Assembly (NCBI GenBank): GCA_911728455.2
Contig: OU452229.1
Coordinates: 17,302,754-17,366,753, forward strand
Direction of reading: 5' to 3'
DNA: 64,000 bases
From: Marthasterias glacialis
Taxonomy: Eukaryota > Echinodermata > Asteroidea > Forcipulatida > Asteriidae
Shown here: in pieces, positions 32,501 to 60,216 of the stretch
Position numbering within the stretch: position 1 is the stretch's first letter
Layout of the letters: every line of letters begins with the position of its first letter
Program-made: the position numbers and the translations under genes
The notes under the pieces: model-generated
Told to the model about the DNA's origin: nothing
Seen by the model: only the letters and a program-made list of their open reading frames with translations
Databases searched by the model: none

Positions 32501-34096
32501 TAAGTGATGATGATTTTGAGCCGGAAGTGCAATGTAAACAAATGGTAATACATACATACATTTAATAATGGTTGTCTAGCCTTGATCAAGGCATGCTAGA
32601 TACAACTATAACGACGGCCGGGGCTGCCTGAAAGATAGCGGATTTACTATAGCCAGTATCATTTAACTTAAGTGTATATAATTATTTGCTTTTCCAAAGA
32701 CAGCATTGAAAGTAGGCCTAGGCCTACTTGAATTGAAATGTTGAAGGACTGTCTCTGCTCTGAACGAGTATCATTGATTTTGTAGCTTGTCAGCAGCTGA
32801 GATTTGACGCCCGTTTATTATTTCTTGATCCAACCGTGATCCAAACATACAGCAATTAACAGACTCTGTTACTTGCTCTGTGACTGATCCATCATTTCCC
32901 TCGAAAACGCCATTTTGTCCACAAAACAACAAGCCTACAGCCAACCAGGACTGCGTGTTTGCTGATGCTCTGACTGACTTGCATATTGTTTTTTCGCAGT
33001 CAATGCAGGATACCACATGCGGAGTGTCAACGGCTGCATTTTTAGTGGGCCTAAAAAATCATTAATTTGGAGACCAGAAAATGATCGTGAGTACAATTAA
33101 ATGCATTTTATTTTCATCTTTGATATCTCGAGAAGACAGTAGGCGATTTTCCAGCAATTCTGTTGAGTGATTAAGTTTGTCGTAATTTTGGAAATTTTTT
33201 GAACAAGGACAGGGTGTCACCAGGCATCACAGATTCGTTTTAAATCCACTCTGTGGTCCAGTTACTACACATACCTTACTGGGGCGCTAATACGACCATA
33301 GAGAAACGGTACGACCAATGATGTAAAAATCTCAAAAAAAGGAGTAACCTACAGCGCCCAGTACTGCCTACTGTACTGACTACTGCAACTGGGCTACGCT
33401 ACTGCTAAAGTGCTAGTGCGAATGTCGGTCACTTCGTACCCAAGTCACTTCGTACCAAAGTCATTTCGTACTCAAGCCACTTCGTACCCAAGTCATTTTG
33501 TACCCCAGTCACTTCGTACCCAAGTCATTTCGTACCCAGGTCACTTCATACCCAAGCGACTTAACTGTAATAATTATCAACAAATAAAAAAAATTGTGAC
33601 CAACCTTTATTAAAGTGTCCTGTGTACTACGAGTGTTAATTTTAATTTTAATTTGCACTCGGGGTGAATCCTAATTTTTGTAAACACCCTGCTTCATTTT
33701 GGAGTGGTCCAATTTACGTAATTAAACACAGTGAAAGACAGTAGGCGAATTTATGCAATTCTGTTGAGTCTAAGGCATTTTTTTTAAACAGAGGTGTTCT
33801 ATTAAATCCTCCTGACCGTTGCAGTTACTACATAATCCTTACTAAAAAATAATCAGGATGATGAATTTAAGGGTCCGGAATTTAATGTAATGACACAATG
33901 ATTTTAAAAATAAAATTAGAAGTATAAACCCTACCTGTTTGTGATGCGAACCACGACAGCAACATGATGTGCTTATCTTCACCCTGCCCCTGGCATTTGA
34001 GTTTATTTGATACAAAGTTAACCTAGAAATTCTTAAAATACTGTGACCGATCTGCAGAGATTTTCCCACATTGTGCATCCAGAAGGTCGCCGCCAT
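26370..34096 (-). CDS. PDSS1: Decaprenyl/all-trans polyprenyl diphosphate synthase subunit 1
   Basis: The product is the catalytic subunit of the mitochondrial PDSS1/PDSS2 enzyme, which lengthens the isoprenoid tail of ubiquinone by adding isopentenyl diphosphate to an allylic primer. Ten exons (34096-33935, 32415-32372, 32040-31929, 31552-31419, 30030-29889, 29303-29192, 28402-28293, 27616-27422, 26954-26874, 26510-26370) join with consistent phases to 1233 nt, or 410 residues; human PDSS1 is about 415. Residues 1-54 are basic and rich in Ser and Cys with few acids, like a mitochondrial presequence. GKAFRP (127-132) is the substrate-binding GKxxRP-type motif. HDDVID (first DDxxD, 175-179) and QLIDDVLD (second, 302-306) are the Mg-binding aspartate motifs. 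Further family landmarks are QVIEDLVRG, NERFAHYLKKTFKKTASL, GKPTSADLKLGLATGPVLFA and a C-terminal KLHPSPERQALIEL. The start ATG has an AAGATGGCG context. Nothing is missing or broken. All splice sites are GT-AG. Confidence 0.97.
26874..26954 (-). CDS. PDSS1: PDSS1 exon 9
   Basis: 27 codons: FPELDAMIMRRFSEPGDVQK then AREAVAK. This matches the FPEMNAMIMRRF segment of the family. It is in phase 0 at both ends. Confidence 0.95.
26955..27421. other. PDSS1 intron 8
   Basis: No gene is seen. At 27350-27392 a short direct repeat (AGGTAAAAAGTCTGAATTC twice) lies next to exon 8. Confidence 0.7.
27422..27616 (-). CDS. PDSS1: PDSS1 exon 8: second aspartate-rich motif
   Basis: It encodes YEYGRNIGMAFQLIDDVLDF (second DDxxD at 302-306) and GKPTSADLKLGLATGPVLF. 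The acceptor is TCTTACCAG and the donor GTACTA. This is the most conserved exon of the gene. Confidence 0.97.
27617..28292. other. PDSS1 intron 7
   Basis: Holds a copy of the AATTTCATAGAGCTG palindromic element (27660-27850) close to exon 8. The rest is unremarkable. Confidence 0.7.
27660..27850. mobile_element. Palindromic element P1 copy in PDSS1 intron 7
   Basis: GCCCAATTTCAGAGAGCTGC at one end; the other end is diverged (GAAGCTTTATAAAGTTGGAC). Confidence 0.8.
28293..28402 (-). CDS. PDSS1: PDSS1 exon 7
   Basis: It reads GEFMQLGSKEDENERFAHYL then KKTFKKTASLMAYSCQA, closely matching the central helical region of PDSS1. It lies between TTATTTAG and GTAAGA and ends in phase 0. Confidence 0.96.
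28403..29191. other. PDSS1 intron 6
   Basis: About half of the intron is the 414-bp inverted-repeat element at 28577-28990. The remainder is AT-rich. Confidence 0.7.
28577..28990. mobile_element. Inverted-repeat element (CAATGACTTG), copy 1
   Basis: CAATGACTTGCTTTAGTCAC to GACAGTTGCCAT at the left faces ATGGCAACACTATCTTTAGT to GTGACTAACCAAGTCATTG at the right. Arms are about 70 bp and imperfect. Confidence 0.8.
29192..29303 (-). CDS. PDSS1: PDSS1 exon 6
   Basis: It reads AILAGDFVLSVSSQVLARIG and on to LSQVIEDLVRG. The LAGDF segment follows the first DDxxD motif in this family. One base is left for exon 7. Confidence 0.95.
29304..29888. other. PDSS1 intron 5
   Basis: No exon or clear repeat was recognised; there is a short purine-rich patch (GGAGGAAGGGGGAGGGGGGG) near 29752. 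Confidence 0.6.
29889..30030 (-). CDS. PDSS1: PDSS1 exon 5: first aspartate-rich motif
   Basis: Contains MIAEMIHTASLMHDDVIDNA with the first DDxxD (residues 175-179), then RRNKTAINEMWGQRK. It lies between CTCAG and GTACAA and ends in phase 0. Confidence 0.96.
30101..30250. repeat. Short palindromic repeat, copy 2
   Basis: Diverged copy of 262-405 in the same orientation, lying in PDSS1 intron 4. Confidence 0.5.
30765..30900. repeat. Dispersed GGCACCAAGGC repeat
   Basis: AAGGGGCACCAAGGCAATGA followed by CCAAGGGCATGGAGGCAATC. The same two blocks occur, nearly identical, at 31285-31325, which points to recent relatedness. Confidence 0.55.
31285..31355. repeat. Dispersed GGCACCAAGGC repeat, short copy
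   Basis: Nearly identical over about 45 bp to 30770-30815 in the same intron. Confidence 0.55.
31419..31552 (-). CDS. PDSS1: PDSS1 exon 4: GKAFRP substrate-binding motif
   Basis: It starts ELITDERSLQEVAQYYFDG and continues GKAFRPMIVLLAAGACNTH, matching the first conserved region of trans-prenyl diphosphate synthases. The donor is GTAAGT, leaving two bases. Confidence 0.95.
31553..32371. other. PDSS1 introns 2 and 3 flanking exon 3
   Basis: Apart from exon 3 (31929-32040) this is AT-rich intronic sequence in which I see no repeat or gene. Confidence 0.6.
31929..32040 (-). CDS. PDSS1: PDSS1 exon 3
   Basis: This exon reads NLGPCYSTNSHLFPEEVSS and then KLTQDDITALHENICK. It covers the linker between presequence and catalytic domain and the first helix of the synthase fold. 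It ends in phase 0 with donor GTAAAT. Confidence 0.88.
32372..32415 (-). CDS. PDSS1: PDSS1 exon 2 (44 nt)
   Basis: This short exon, VFGSLLKDKLKGSLR, lies between TTTGACAG and GTGAGT. It leaves two bases for the next codon, which matches exon 3. It is too short to find by open-frame length and is supported by phase and splice sites. Confidence 0.85.
32416..33934. other. PDSS1 intron 1
   Basis: Contains a 16-bp minisatellite (33430-33557). The stretches near 33120-33200 and 33730-33840 share a diverged segment (AGACAGTAGGCGA followed by CAATTCTGTTGAGT), suggesting a small duplication. No exon is seen. Confidence 0.65.
33430..33557. repeat. 16-bp minisatellite, about 8 copies
   Basis: Unit CACTTCGTACCCAAGT with C/T variation at position 3. 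Lies in PDSS1 intron 1. Confidence 0.9.
33935..34096 (-). CDS. PDSS1: PDSS1 exon 1: start codon and mitochondrial presequence
   Basis: This exon encodes residues 1-54, MAATFWMHNVGKS onward, rich in Arg/Lys, Ser and Cys and low in acidic residues. The donor is GTAGGG and the exon ends in phase 0. An upstream in-frame GTG extends the open frame, but the ATG at 34096 has the better initiation context. Confidence 0.9.
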
Positions 34097-34330
34097 CTTG
34101 CATAACACTTAGTAACAAGACTTGCTTGCAAGTCGTTTATGTGTCTTCTTTTTTATTTATCGACTTCGGCTACGGCTATGGCCGTTGAAGAATACAACTT
34201 TTCAGTGATCTGGCCATAGCCACTTCCGGGAACGATGTAGGGACCAGGATCCAGTCTATTCGGACACAGCCGTCCGGCCGGCAGGCCGGCCTATGCATTG
34301 ATTTCAACAGAGGGCGGTTTGTAAGCCCTC
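34080..34330 (-). promoter_or_regulatory. PDSS1: Candidate PDSS1 promoter and 5'UTR with YY1-type start region
   Basis: The start codon lies within AAGATGGCGGC (reverse complement at about 34089-34099), a strong YY1 consensus often found around start codons of TATA-less genes. Upstream, 34150-34235 has two inverted GGCTATGGCC/GGCCATAGCC blocks related to a dispersed palindromic element, and 34272-34291 is a GCCGGCC-rich patch. The transcription start is unknown. Confidence 0.4.
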
Positions 34331-35700
34331 ACAACTAAAACACGAAAATGAAATATTTCACAAAAGTTAATGGTTTAATGTTCATAATCATTGAGTACAA
34401 GGTAAAATTCAGAGAATTGAAGGTTTGGGGTCGGGGTTGGGAGTTGTGGGACTTCAGACACAAAAAAGGAGGGCAACCAGTCTAGTCACCCTTCAGTTCT
34501 ATAGGCAAAGAATAAGCTTATGACCTCACTGCTTTTTAAACTGATAACAGATGAAATGTTTTTTTGTGTCAACTCCAAAACTATGTTATTACTTCATCTT
34601 TGTGGTTTATGGTGAAAATAATCATTAGGAACACTTAAAATGACATGAAGTTCAGTAAAGGTTTGAAAACAATTAAAGATGCATCCAACAATTATTTTTC
34701 AATAACAATATTCTACAGATTTTTTCCCTGAAGTAAGTTTTAAAGTTGGTGTTACATACTGCTGCTTTCAACACCAGTCATTTTTTTTTCAGTACGAGAT
34801 CAAAATGGGACGTGAGAAACCAGCAGGCCCTTTATACCCTTAAACACTCTACAATCAAGGAAAGATTTAAAATCAAACCATGTTAAAGTACAGTATAGCT
34901 CTTTTTGATGATCACTTCTCTTTAAAAGTGAAACTTTTCTAATCAGGTTGCGTTAATAAAAAACAAAAAAAAGGAACAACACATTCTTAAGAATTAAAAG
35001 ACAACTAAGAGTTTGTTTTTCTTCCATAATAATTTATTTGTTTTTCAGTCCATTTACACATTGCACACAACTTGTAATGTACACGTTACAGACACATTGC
35101 TTGGGTCCGAATCTAGACCAGCTCAGTACGTTGCAAACCTCATACACCGTGACATGGAGTTATTTACCTAACCACACAAAACACTGAATTTACATTATTC
35201 TTTTTTTTCTGTCTAAAACAAGTACGTGTATTTCATGGCAGGGCACTGCGTGTAACAAATAGAGTAAGGTGATTCCTCACGGAAAATGAGTCGAACGTTT
35301 ACAAATACGTATACAAAATATAGAATTATAATTTTGACATGGATTGGGGAGGAAGGGTTGACACAAAGTACAGCTCACAGAAACATGAAAATGACATGGA
35401 ATTATGTGTATAAAGATTTGTGTGATTTCATCATTTCAGGAATATCAAATGAAAAAGTGCAGCAATTATGTTTCACTGGTTACACCGAAAAAAGAAAAAA
35501 AACACGTTTACTCGATTTAGTCTCATGATTGCTAAACTATTCTCAAAGTACCAACAGAAAATACCCTAACAACGATGTGGTTTTACTGCAGGGGTGGATA
35601 TACCCTGCTCTTGACACTACAAAATGTAGCCTTGAGAAAAATACTTTTCTGGTCTTCAGATAGTTTGGATAGATTTGAATATCTGGTTACACACCCATTT

Positions 35701-35843
35701 TCTGACACCCCTATGTTTCGACACCACTAATGTCTTTTCCTAACCCTAACCCCAACCCTAACCCTAACCAAAGCCCTAACCCTAGCATGAAGATCACGCA
35801 GGGTTTTCGGTACATTGGATTGTGGGAACATAGGGGTGTCAGA
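35701..35843. mobile_element. Inverted-repeat element carrying a telomere-type array
   Basis: TCTGACACCCCTATGTT (35701-35717) and its exact reverse complement (35827-35843) bound 143 bp. The interior at 35739-35785 is CCTAACCCTAACCCC and further CCCTAA units. No open frame. Confidence 0.85.
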
Positions 35844-36712
35844 CCATAGATGGTCACCGAATAACTAAACCAATCAATGAATAACTTGAGTAGAAATCTA
35901 TCCCAAGACTTTTTATCTGTATTAGGTCTTTTAGAGCATTGCTTTGCATGAAAAATAGGCGGACAAATTGTGTAAGATTTGTTAATAAAGCCTGCATTTA
36001 ACCCAACTTGAACTCATTAATACCTGAAGAAATGCACCTTGACTTTTACTGCATTACAAACACAAGTATTTTTCCTCAAATTTGCCTCCTGAATATCAAA
36101 CTCAGAACTTATTACCGTTACAAGGTTATCAGCTTAACTATCCCAATACACCTTTACCCTGATTCAAGCCCTCTGCCCTGGCGATGAGGATATTCTTGGT
36201 CCCCTATCGAGAAGAATTAAGTGACACGGAAAACAGAATTACCCCAACCTGTGATATAATTTTACCCTGACTGGAAATATCCCCTCCCTGTCACTAAAAT
36301 TAATTGGTCCACAATAAAAAAACTATCCCAATTGAGATAGTTTTACCAAAATTGCAGACATTTTCTTCTAATGAGATTATCATCACTGATCCTCTAACCC
36401 TTGGATAAATACAACTTAACTACCCATTATAGGGTATATACTTGTACCCTGAATGAAACCTTCTCCCAATGAGGAGTATTCAGTCCTCAATCTGGAATTT
36501 TCTTTGCCTTTAGCTGAGGCTGTTAGCTGCATATGCAATGTTGAAGAAAGAGCTTTTTCAGAAGCTGTCAATTACAGATACAGCGTATCTTCATTCACCT
36601 GAACTTTTAGATTGGTATACTCTAAACCAAAACACATTTTGGGTAGTTCACATGGTGTAGTTGTTGCGCTCCCAACTATAGCATCTGCCTTATTACTATA
36701 GTTTGGCCTGGA

Positions 36713-36867
36713 CCAACTATAGTTGGCCAGATCCCAACTATAGTTGGCCAATCCCAACTATAGTTGGCCAGATCCCAACTATAGTTGGCCAATCCCAACT
36801 ATAGTTGGCCAGATCCCAACTATAGTTGGGCCAATCCCAACTACAGTTAGGCTTAATCTATAGTTGG
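36713..36867. repeat. Array of CCAACTATAGTTGG palindromes
   Basis: A perfect 14-bp palindrome recurs about seven times, followed alternately by CCAGATC and CCAATC. The true period is a 41-bp pair of 21- and 20-bp units. Degenerate copies flank both sides (36671 onward and to about 36867). Confidence 0.93.
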
Positions 36868-37266
36868 GGTGAAATATACACACTCTGACCCAGATACTCA
36901 AGAACAATTGATTTCAAAAGTCTCCTATGAGATCCCAGTACCTTATTGGCAATTTGGATTGACTTCACTTCAACATTACAAATAAGACGTGTCCCAGCAA
37001 TATGCAATTATTCAAAGTGTAACTTTCCATGAGTAATGAAAAAAATACTTCAAACTGACATTTTCTTCATAGACATATGTTAAGTTTTACAGAACATTGT
37101 GGAGACATTAACGAGTCCAACTATTAGCCATAACTTATGGTATAAGGCCGTTTCTGAATTAGCAGCTACGGCTACAGCTTGGTCACTGCCCTTGGCAACA
37201 GCCACAGCCGTAGTTGTAACCATTAATTTGTACACAGCCTTATCTCTGTTGAACAGCCCTATCAGT

Positions 37267-37454
37267 GCCCAATTTCAGCTGCTTAAGCAGAAGAAGTATC
37301 TTAGCACAAACAAAATGATGCTTACCAGAATAAGGTTACCAGCCAAAATACCATGTCATGTGTACCATTTGTGACTGGTATCCTGTTTATTTTTGCTCAG
37401 CAGAAAAATGTTAAGCACCATTGTCTGCTTAAGCGGCTCTATGAAATTGGGCCC
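37267..37454. mobile_element. Palindromic element P1 copy, intergenic
   Basis: Starts GCCCAATTTCAGCTGCTTAA and ends GGCTCTATGAAATTGGGCCC; the interior has CAGAATAAGGTTACCAGCC. Confidence 0.85.
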
Positions 37455-37618
37455 TGCAGCTGGTAAGCACCAGTCTGAGAATAGAAGGTTTAAGGACAAC
37501 TGTTATTGGGGACAACACAAGAGTGTGTGCGAACCACTGAAAACAACAGCCCAAGGCATGATTTAAGAAGTCTGCAACAAGAAGAACATGCAGCCTAGCA
37601 CATAAAATACAAGCTGTC

Positions 37619-37744
37619 GCCGTGTCCAAATTGGCAGCTTTGGCTGTGGGTGAGGCAAGATCACTGCCAAGGCCCATTGTTTAATGTTGCATCTGCAGTC
37701 AGTGGCCATAGCCACAGCCAAAGTCACTTCATGAGGACATGGCC
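37619..37744. mobile_element. Palindromic element P3, second clear copy
   Basis: GCCGTGTCCAAATTGGCAGC at one end, ATGAGGACATGGCC at the other; internal GGCTGTGGGTGAGGCAAG faces CCATAGCCACAGCC. Related fragments occur at 34158-34235, 37139-37235, 50525-50585 and 58509-58602. Confidence 0.7.
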
Positions 37745-38059
37745 TGGTACTCGTTTACCAAGTACCAGTTTACTTAGCAAACTACTTCACTGCTGACAAT
37801 CACCTGTCATGGGTTAATTGGCAAGAGAAAATATCTTAGAACTGAAGTAAACTTGCACTAGGCTACTCAATTAATTTCCTCAAGACTCATTTTAACTTAG
37901 CCATCTCAGTTAACACAATTTCAGATGAGGTAACCGACAGGTAACCCTTGATTTCTCTATCCCAAATGACTTTTCTTTGGCCACAAAGCTTATGTTAAAC
38001 TCCCGCAGTTCAAACATTGCACTTCCCCATTTTTATCATCTCAAGAGGGCGCTGTTGTA

Positions 38060-38230
38060 TGCATCATAGAGCTGATAAGCACAAAATAGTGCTTGAGGTT
38101 TTATTTGCTAAGCAAACATAAGCAGGGAACCAGTCACAAGCAATGAATATCCTGTGGCACTTTGTCTGGAGACCAGTTTCTGCTAAGCAAAAACATGTTT
38201 GCACTTATTAGCTGGATGAATGATCCCTGA
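38060..38230. mobile_element. Diverged P1-like palindromic element
   Basis: ATCATAGAGCTGATAAGCAC and ATTAGCTGGATGAATGAT at the ends; the interior AAGCAGGGAACCAGTCACA and GCTAAGCA blocks identify the family. Confidence 0.55.
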
Positions 38231-38764
38231 TTGCTGTGTGGTGTTGTCACCTATGATGACTTGAACTAAAAACAGTGCTTCAGTAAAATCACAATATAAC
38301 TGCATTTGTGCGTCAATAGTTACCAGGCAAATTGGATGGGAACCAGTTTCATGTTGAAGTTGTCCAAAGAGTCAATGTAAAGGCTTGTGGAGGGGATGGA
38401 GAACCACTACAAGGGAATCCAACAGACACACTAAACTATTTCTACAAAATTTGAAAAAAAAAGTTTTCTTTTCTACCGAATTGATACAAAGCCAGTTGAA
38501 TGTCATCAAACAAAATAGAGAACGGAGACACTAGACTACTGTTTGACCTCAAGTGATGTCATCAATTCATGAAATTGATTCCCAATCCATTGACACTTAC
38601 TCTCTCAATATGAATGTATATAATAATCACTGTTTTGGCACAAATGAACATGATATATAGGCAGCATATAATGAATGTGTGCAAACTGCACTTGACAAAA
38701 CAAACCTTTCTTTGTTCTGACTGTTTAAAAAAAAAGACGCCTGGATATTATATCCAAGCTTGAC

Positions 38765-38925
38765 TTAGGCACGATTTCATCAATCTGGTAAGCACTGCCG
38801 ACTAAATTTGTCATCTAAGCAAACTGTAGTAGGAAACCAGTCACATACAACATCATTCCTGTGGTATTTTTTAGATGGTAACCCATTACTGCTTAGCAAT
38901 TTTTGAAATTGTGCCCTAATGTAAT
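38765..38925. mobile_element. Diverged P1-like palindromic element
   Basis: GGCACGATTTCATCAATCTG at one end and TTTTTGAAATTGTGCCCT at the other. TAGGAAACCAGTCACATAC inside. Confidence 0.6.
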
Positions 38926-39856
38926 CAGATAATCACACAACAATCCTGTAATTATTTGTCTCAGCTACTTTAACAAATTATCTTAAACCTATATAATGCA
39001 GCCGATGTTTCTTATTTACGCACCAAAAAACTTTAGGGGGGATGTGACTATTGAAAAACAAAACATAACGGAAATAGCTGGTATCCTGACCAATATTACC
39101 TAAGTACCAAAAAAGCGACATCTTAGAAAGTTTGTAAAAGCATCATAACCTATTTATTCAGTATAAAAAATGTTTTTTCCCCGTCTACTCAACAATGGGT
39201 GTACTGTTTAATCTGTGACTCGGGTCATGTTTTTATTTTCAACCTTGCCAGCAAGAATGACATAAAACATGTCACAGACTCTTTTCATTTACTACTGTTT
39301 TAATAAACATCAAAAAGTTGAAGCAATTACGTCTGGGAATTAATAATATACCTGGAGGGGGGGAGGTGGGGTAAAACTATGTAAAGATCAGGGGTCGTGC
39401 TCATCTAAGGTCAGGGTTCAAAGTTCATAGCACTCATACATAATAATATTAAGGAAGAGGTGCACAGAAATACCCTGGTGTTAAAACAAAAATCTTGCTA
39501 ATACATTTGCCAACAAAAATGGCACAGAAGGCATAGAAATTGAGATGATGTTCCCAGTAATATCTCTACAGCTGCAACAGAGTTTATGTTCAGAATTTCA
39601 AGCCTCTAGTTCACGTGAGACACATCATAAAAACTACCTGTGGAATTAAATCTAAACAGCTGCTCCTGTTTTTTTATTTAATTAATTTTTTAGATAGCAG
39701 CATAAAACACTACGATGTCCGGTTTTGAATTGTTGATCCTTTAGAGACCACAGTGGCCTTGTTAAAAAACTGCCAATAGTGGCGGCGAATGGCCACAAGA
39801 TTTGACCTAAATCCACTCAACCCAAATGGGACATTTTCCAAAGTTTCCCATCTTAT

Positions 39857-40140
39857 TATACCTTTCTTTTGTTGATAAATACCCCATGCTGGTTGGCATG
39901 GATGGCCAAATGTTAGCAAAACATTCAATCTTATTGACAGACGTTGTGACCAAATTCAACATTTCTGCAAACTTTCTTATTATTGAAAATACATCCCATT
40001 ATTGGTTTGTTAATTCCCAACAAATTCAACACTACTTTTGAATATTTGTGTAACGTTTTAACAAACTGTAACTATCTGTTTTTGTTTTGCATTGATGGCT
40101 AGCCCATAATGTCTCCAACATTGGTTGGCAAAACTTTTTC
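39857..40140. mobile_element. Second copy of the TATAGACCTTTCT element
   Basis: Collinear with 55984-56282 over most of its length (GCTGGTTGGCATGGATGGCC, GACAGACGTTGTGACCAAAT, CATCCCATTATTGGT). The right terminus is not preserved. Confidence 0.75.
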
Positions 40141-41214
40141 ATCAGTGTAAAATTTTGAGCAAATCGACCCACCCCCTTCCCCCCGCTACCAAAGAGTCCC
40201 CATACCCCCGTCGTGATCTCTAAAGGGTCATTCCAACTGACATCATCTTCAGGAAAAGTGTTCAAAGATTTCACTCCGTCAACTGGGGAACAATTACCAC
40301 ATGTACAAATTGCTCGTGCTGTAGTTGTATTATCAGTTCAAACCATCGGCCGACTTCTACTTTCTGTGTAAAACAAACCTGTCTCTTAAAAAAAAAAAAA
40401 ATAAATAAATAAAATCAAAATCAAAAATCAAACCTTTGGATGTAAGTACCTGATACTGCAGTAATTGGTGTAATAAATACTTACAAAATACTGAAAACAA
40501 TCCGTGAGAACTTCACATGTATGATGCATATATTATTCAGTCCACAGAATTGTATTATTAATTTTCCTTAATTTTTTTCTTGGAGGTTGGATAGGGGTGG
40601 GGTGGGGTGGGGGGGCTGGTGGTGTGGAGTGTAACAGACTCAATCCAGGTAGTTATGACCCCAGGTCACAAGAAGTCTAGGTGAGAAATCTCATTAAGAC
40701 ATTTCCTCCTTATGTCTTGAATCAACAAGACAAGGATTCCTACACAAGTTAGCAATGTTTCTTGTGTTAAATTAAGTATCTCTGTTCTGAATATGAAACA
40801 AAATTATGTAGGCTTTTTTGCAATTAAAATGTTTAACTCAAATGAAGGGTGAAGTAAAAAAGTTAAAATGACTACCCTCAAAAAGAAATATTATGACTCA
40901 TGGGGGCTTAACAGAGTACCAGTTTCACGAAAGCATGGATCAGTGTTTAGCGCGATACACTGCCTACCAGCCAACAAAAAAAACAATACAACCAATACAT
41001 TCTTGGTTGGTAATCGTTTCTCCATTTCCCGCTCAGCAAAACAAACCTGCTGATACAACGTTTCTATTTAAAGGAATTAGACCTAGATTTCCACAACACA
41101 ACTGGGCAATTCTTTTCCAAACAGTTAAAATATATATTTGTACATTTACTCCTTCCGTGTGGTATGTAAATTGTTCTCTACAACATTGAAAGATATTCTA
41201 GTAAATTTCTAGTT

Positions 41215-41228
41215 TTTATTTATTTATT
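41215..41228 (-). terminator. R3HDM1: Candidate R3HDM polyadenylation signals
   Basis: Three overlapping AATAAA hexamers occur on the minus strand, about 500 nt below the stop codon. The palindromic element at 41366-41556 would lie in this 3'UTR. Longer 3'UTRs are not excluded. Confidence 0.4.
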
Positions 41229-41365
41229 TTTTATTTTTTTTTTGACTACAAAATCTATCCACATGATATATCCAACATAAATTTGAATCTTTAAGTAATT
41301 TCTCTTCATTAATTTCTTAATGTACCCAGCAATTTCTTTTTCCAATAACTGAAAAAAGTAAACGT

Positions 41366-41556
41366 ACCAATTTCACAGAGCTGCTACACAAAAAAATATT
41401 ACAAACTTTATCTGTTTAGCAAAAGGTCACAGGGCACCAGTACCAACAATATACATCACATGACATTTTTGGCTGGTAATCTGTTTTTGCTTAGCAAGAT
41501 TCTTCTGCACTAAGCAAGTTGTGCTTAACAGCAAGTTAACAGCTTCATGAAATTGT
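41366..41556. mobile_element. P1-like palindromic element in predicted R3HDM 3'UTR
   Basis: ACCAATTTCACAGAGCTGCT and AGCTTCATGAAATTGTGC are inverted ends. The interior GGCTGGTAATCTGTTTTTGC matches the family. Confidence 0.65.
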
Positions 41557-41718
41557 GCACAGCTCACTTCGGATCAAGTCATCTTCCAGACACTTTTTTG
41601 TTCACCACTCATATGGCACCTCCTTTTACTGGTTCAAAAAAAAAAAGCTAATAAATTAAAATACCTAAAAAATACTCTATAAAATGATAATAAAACCATA
41701 AATATCAACAAATAAGGA

Positions 41719-60164
<18,446 letters not shown>

Positions 60165-60216
60165 GATGATCAATTAGGCATTACATTCCCACTCCATAGA
60201 AAATATTGTGCTGCTT
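60165..60216 (-). other. R3HDM1: R3HDM 5'UTR portion of the first coding exon
   Basis: A strong acceptor (TCTCCTGTTTGCAG) ends at 60217, 52 nt upstream of the ATG, so at least one non-coding exon should lie further right. Confidence 0.6.

Larger units (their letters stand above)
34331..41214. other. Intergenic region between R3HDM 3' end and PDSS1 5' end
   Basis: No protein-coding exon was recognised. It contains a telomere-repeat-bearing inverted-repeat element (35701-35843), a palindrome array (36713-36867), palindromic elements (37267-37454, 37619-37744, 38060-38230, 38765-38925) and an AGACCTTTCT-type element (39857-40140). Part could be alternative long 3'UTR of the R3HDM gene; AATAAA-like sites on the minus strand occur near 35030. 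Confidence 0.5.

Noticed and set aside
34097-34108. Earlier PDSS1 start upstream of 34096
   Set aside because: The upstream codon is GTG; the ATG at 34096 has a strong context and fits the presequence.
60165-60173. Earlier R3HDM start at 60173
   Set aside because: That codon is TTG; the first ATG after the in-frame TAA is at 60164.
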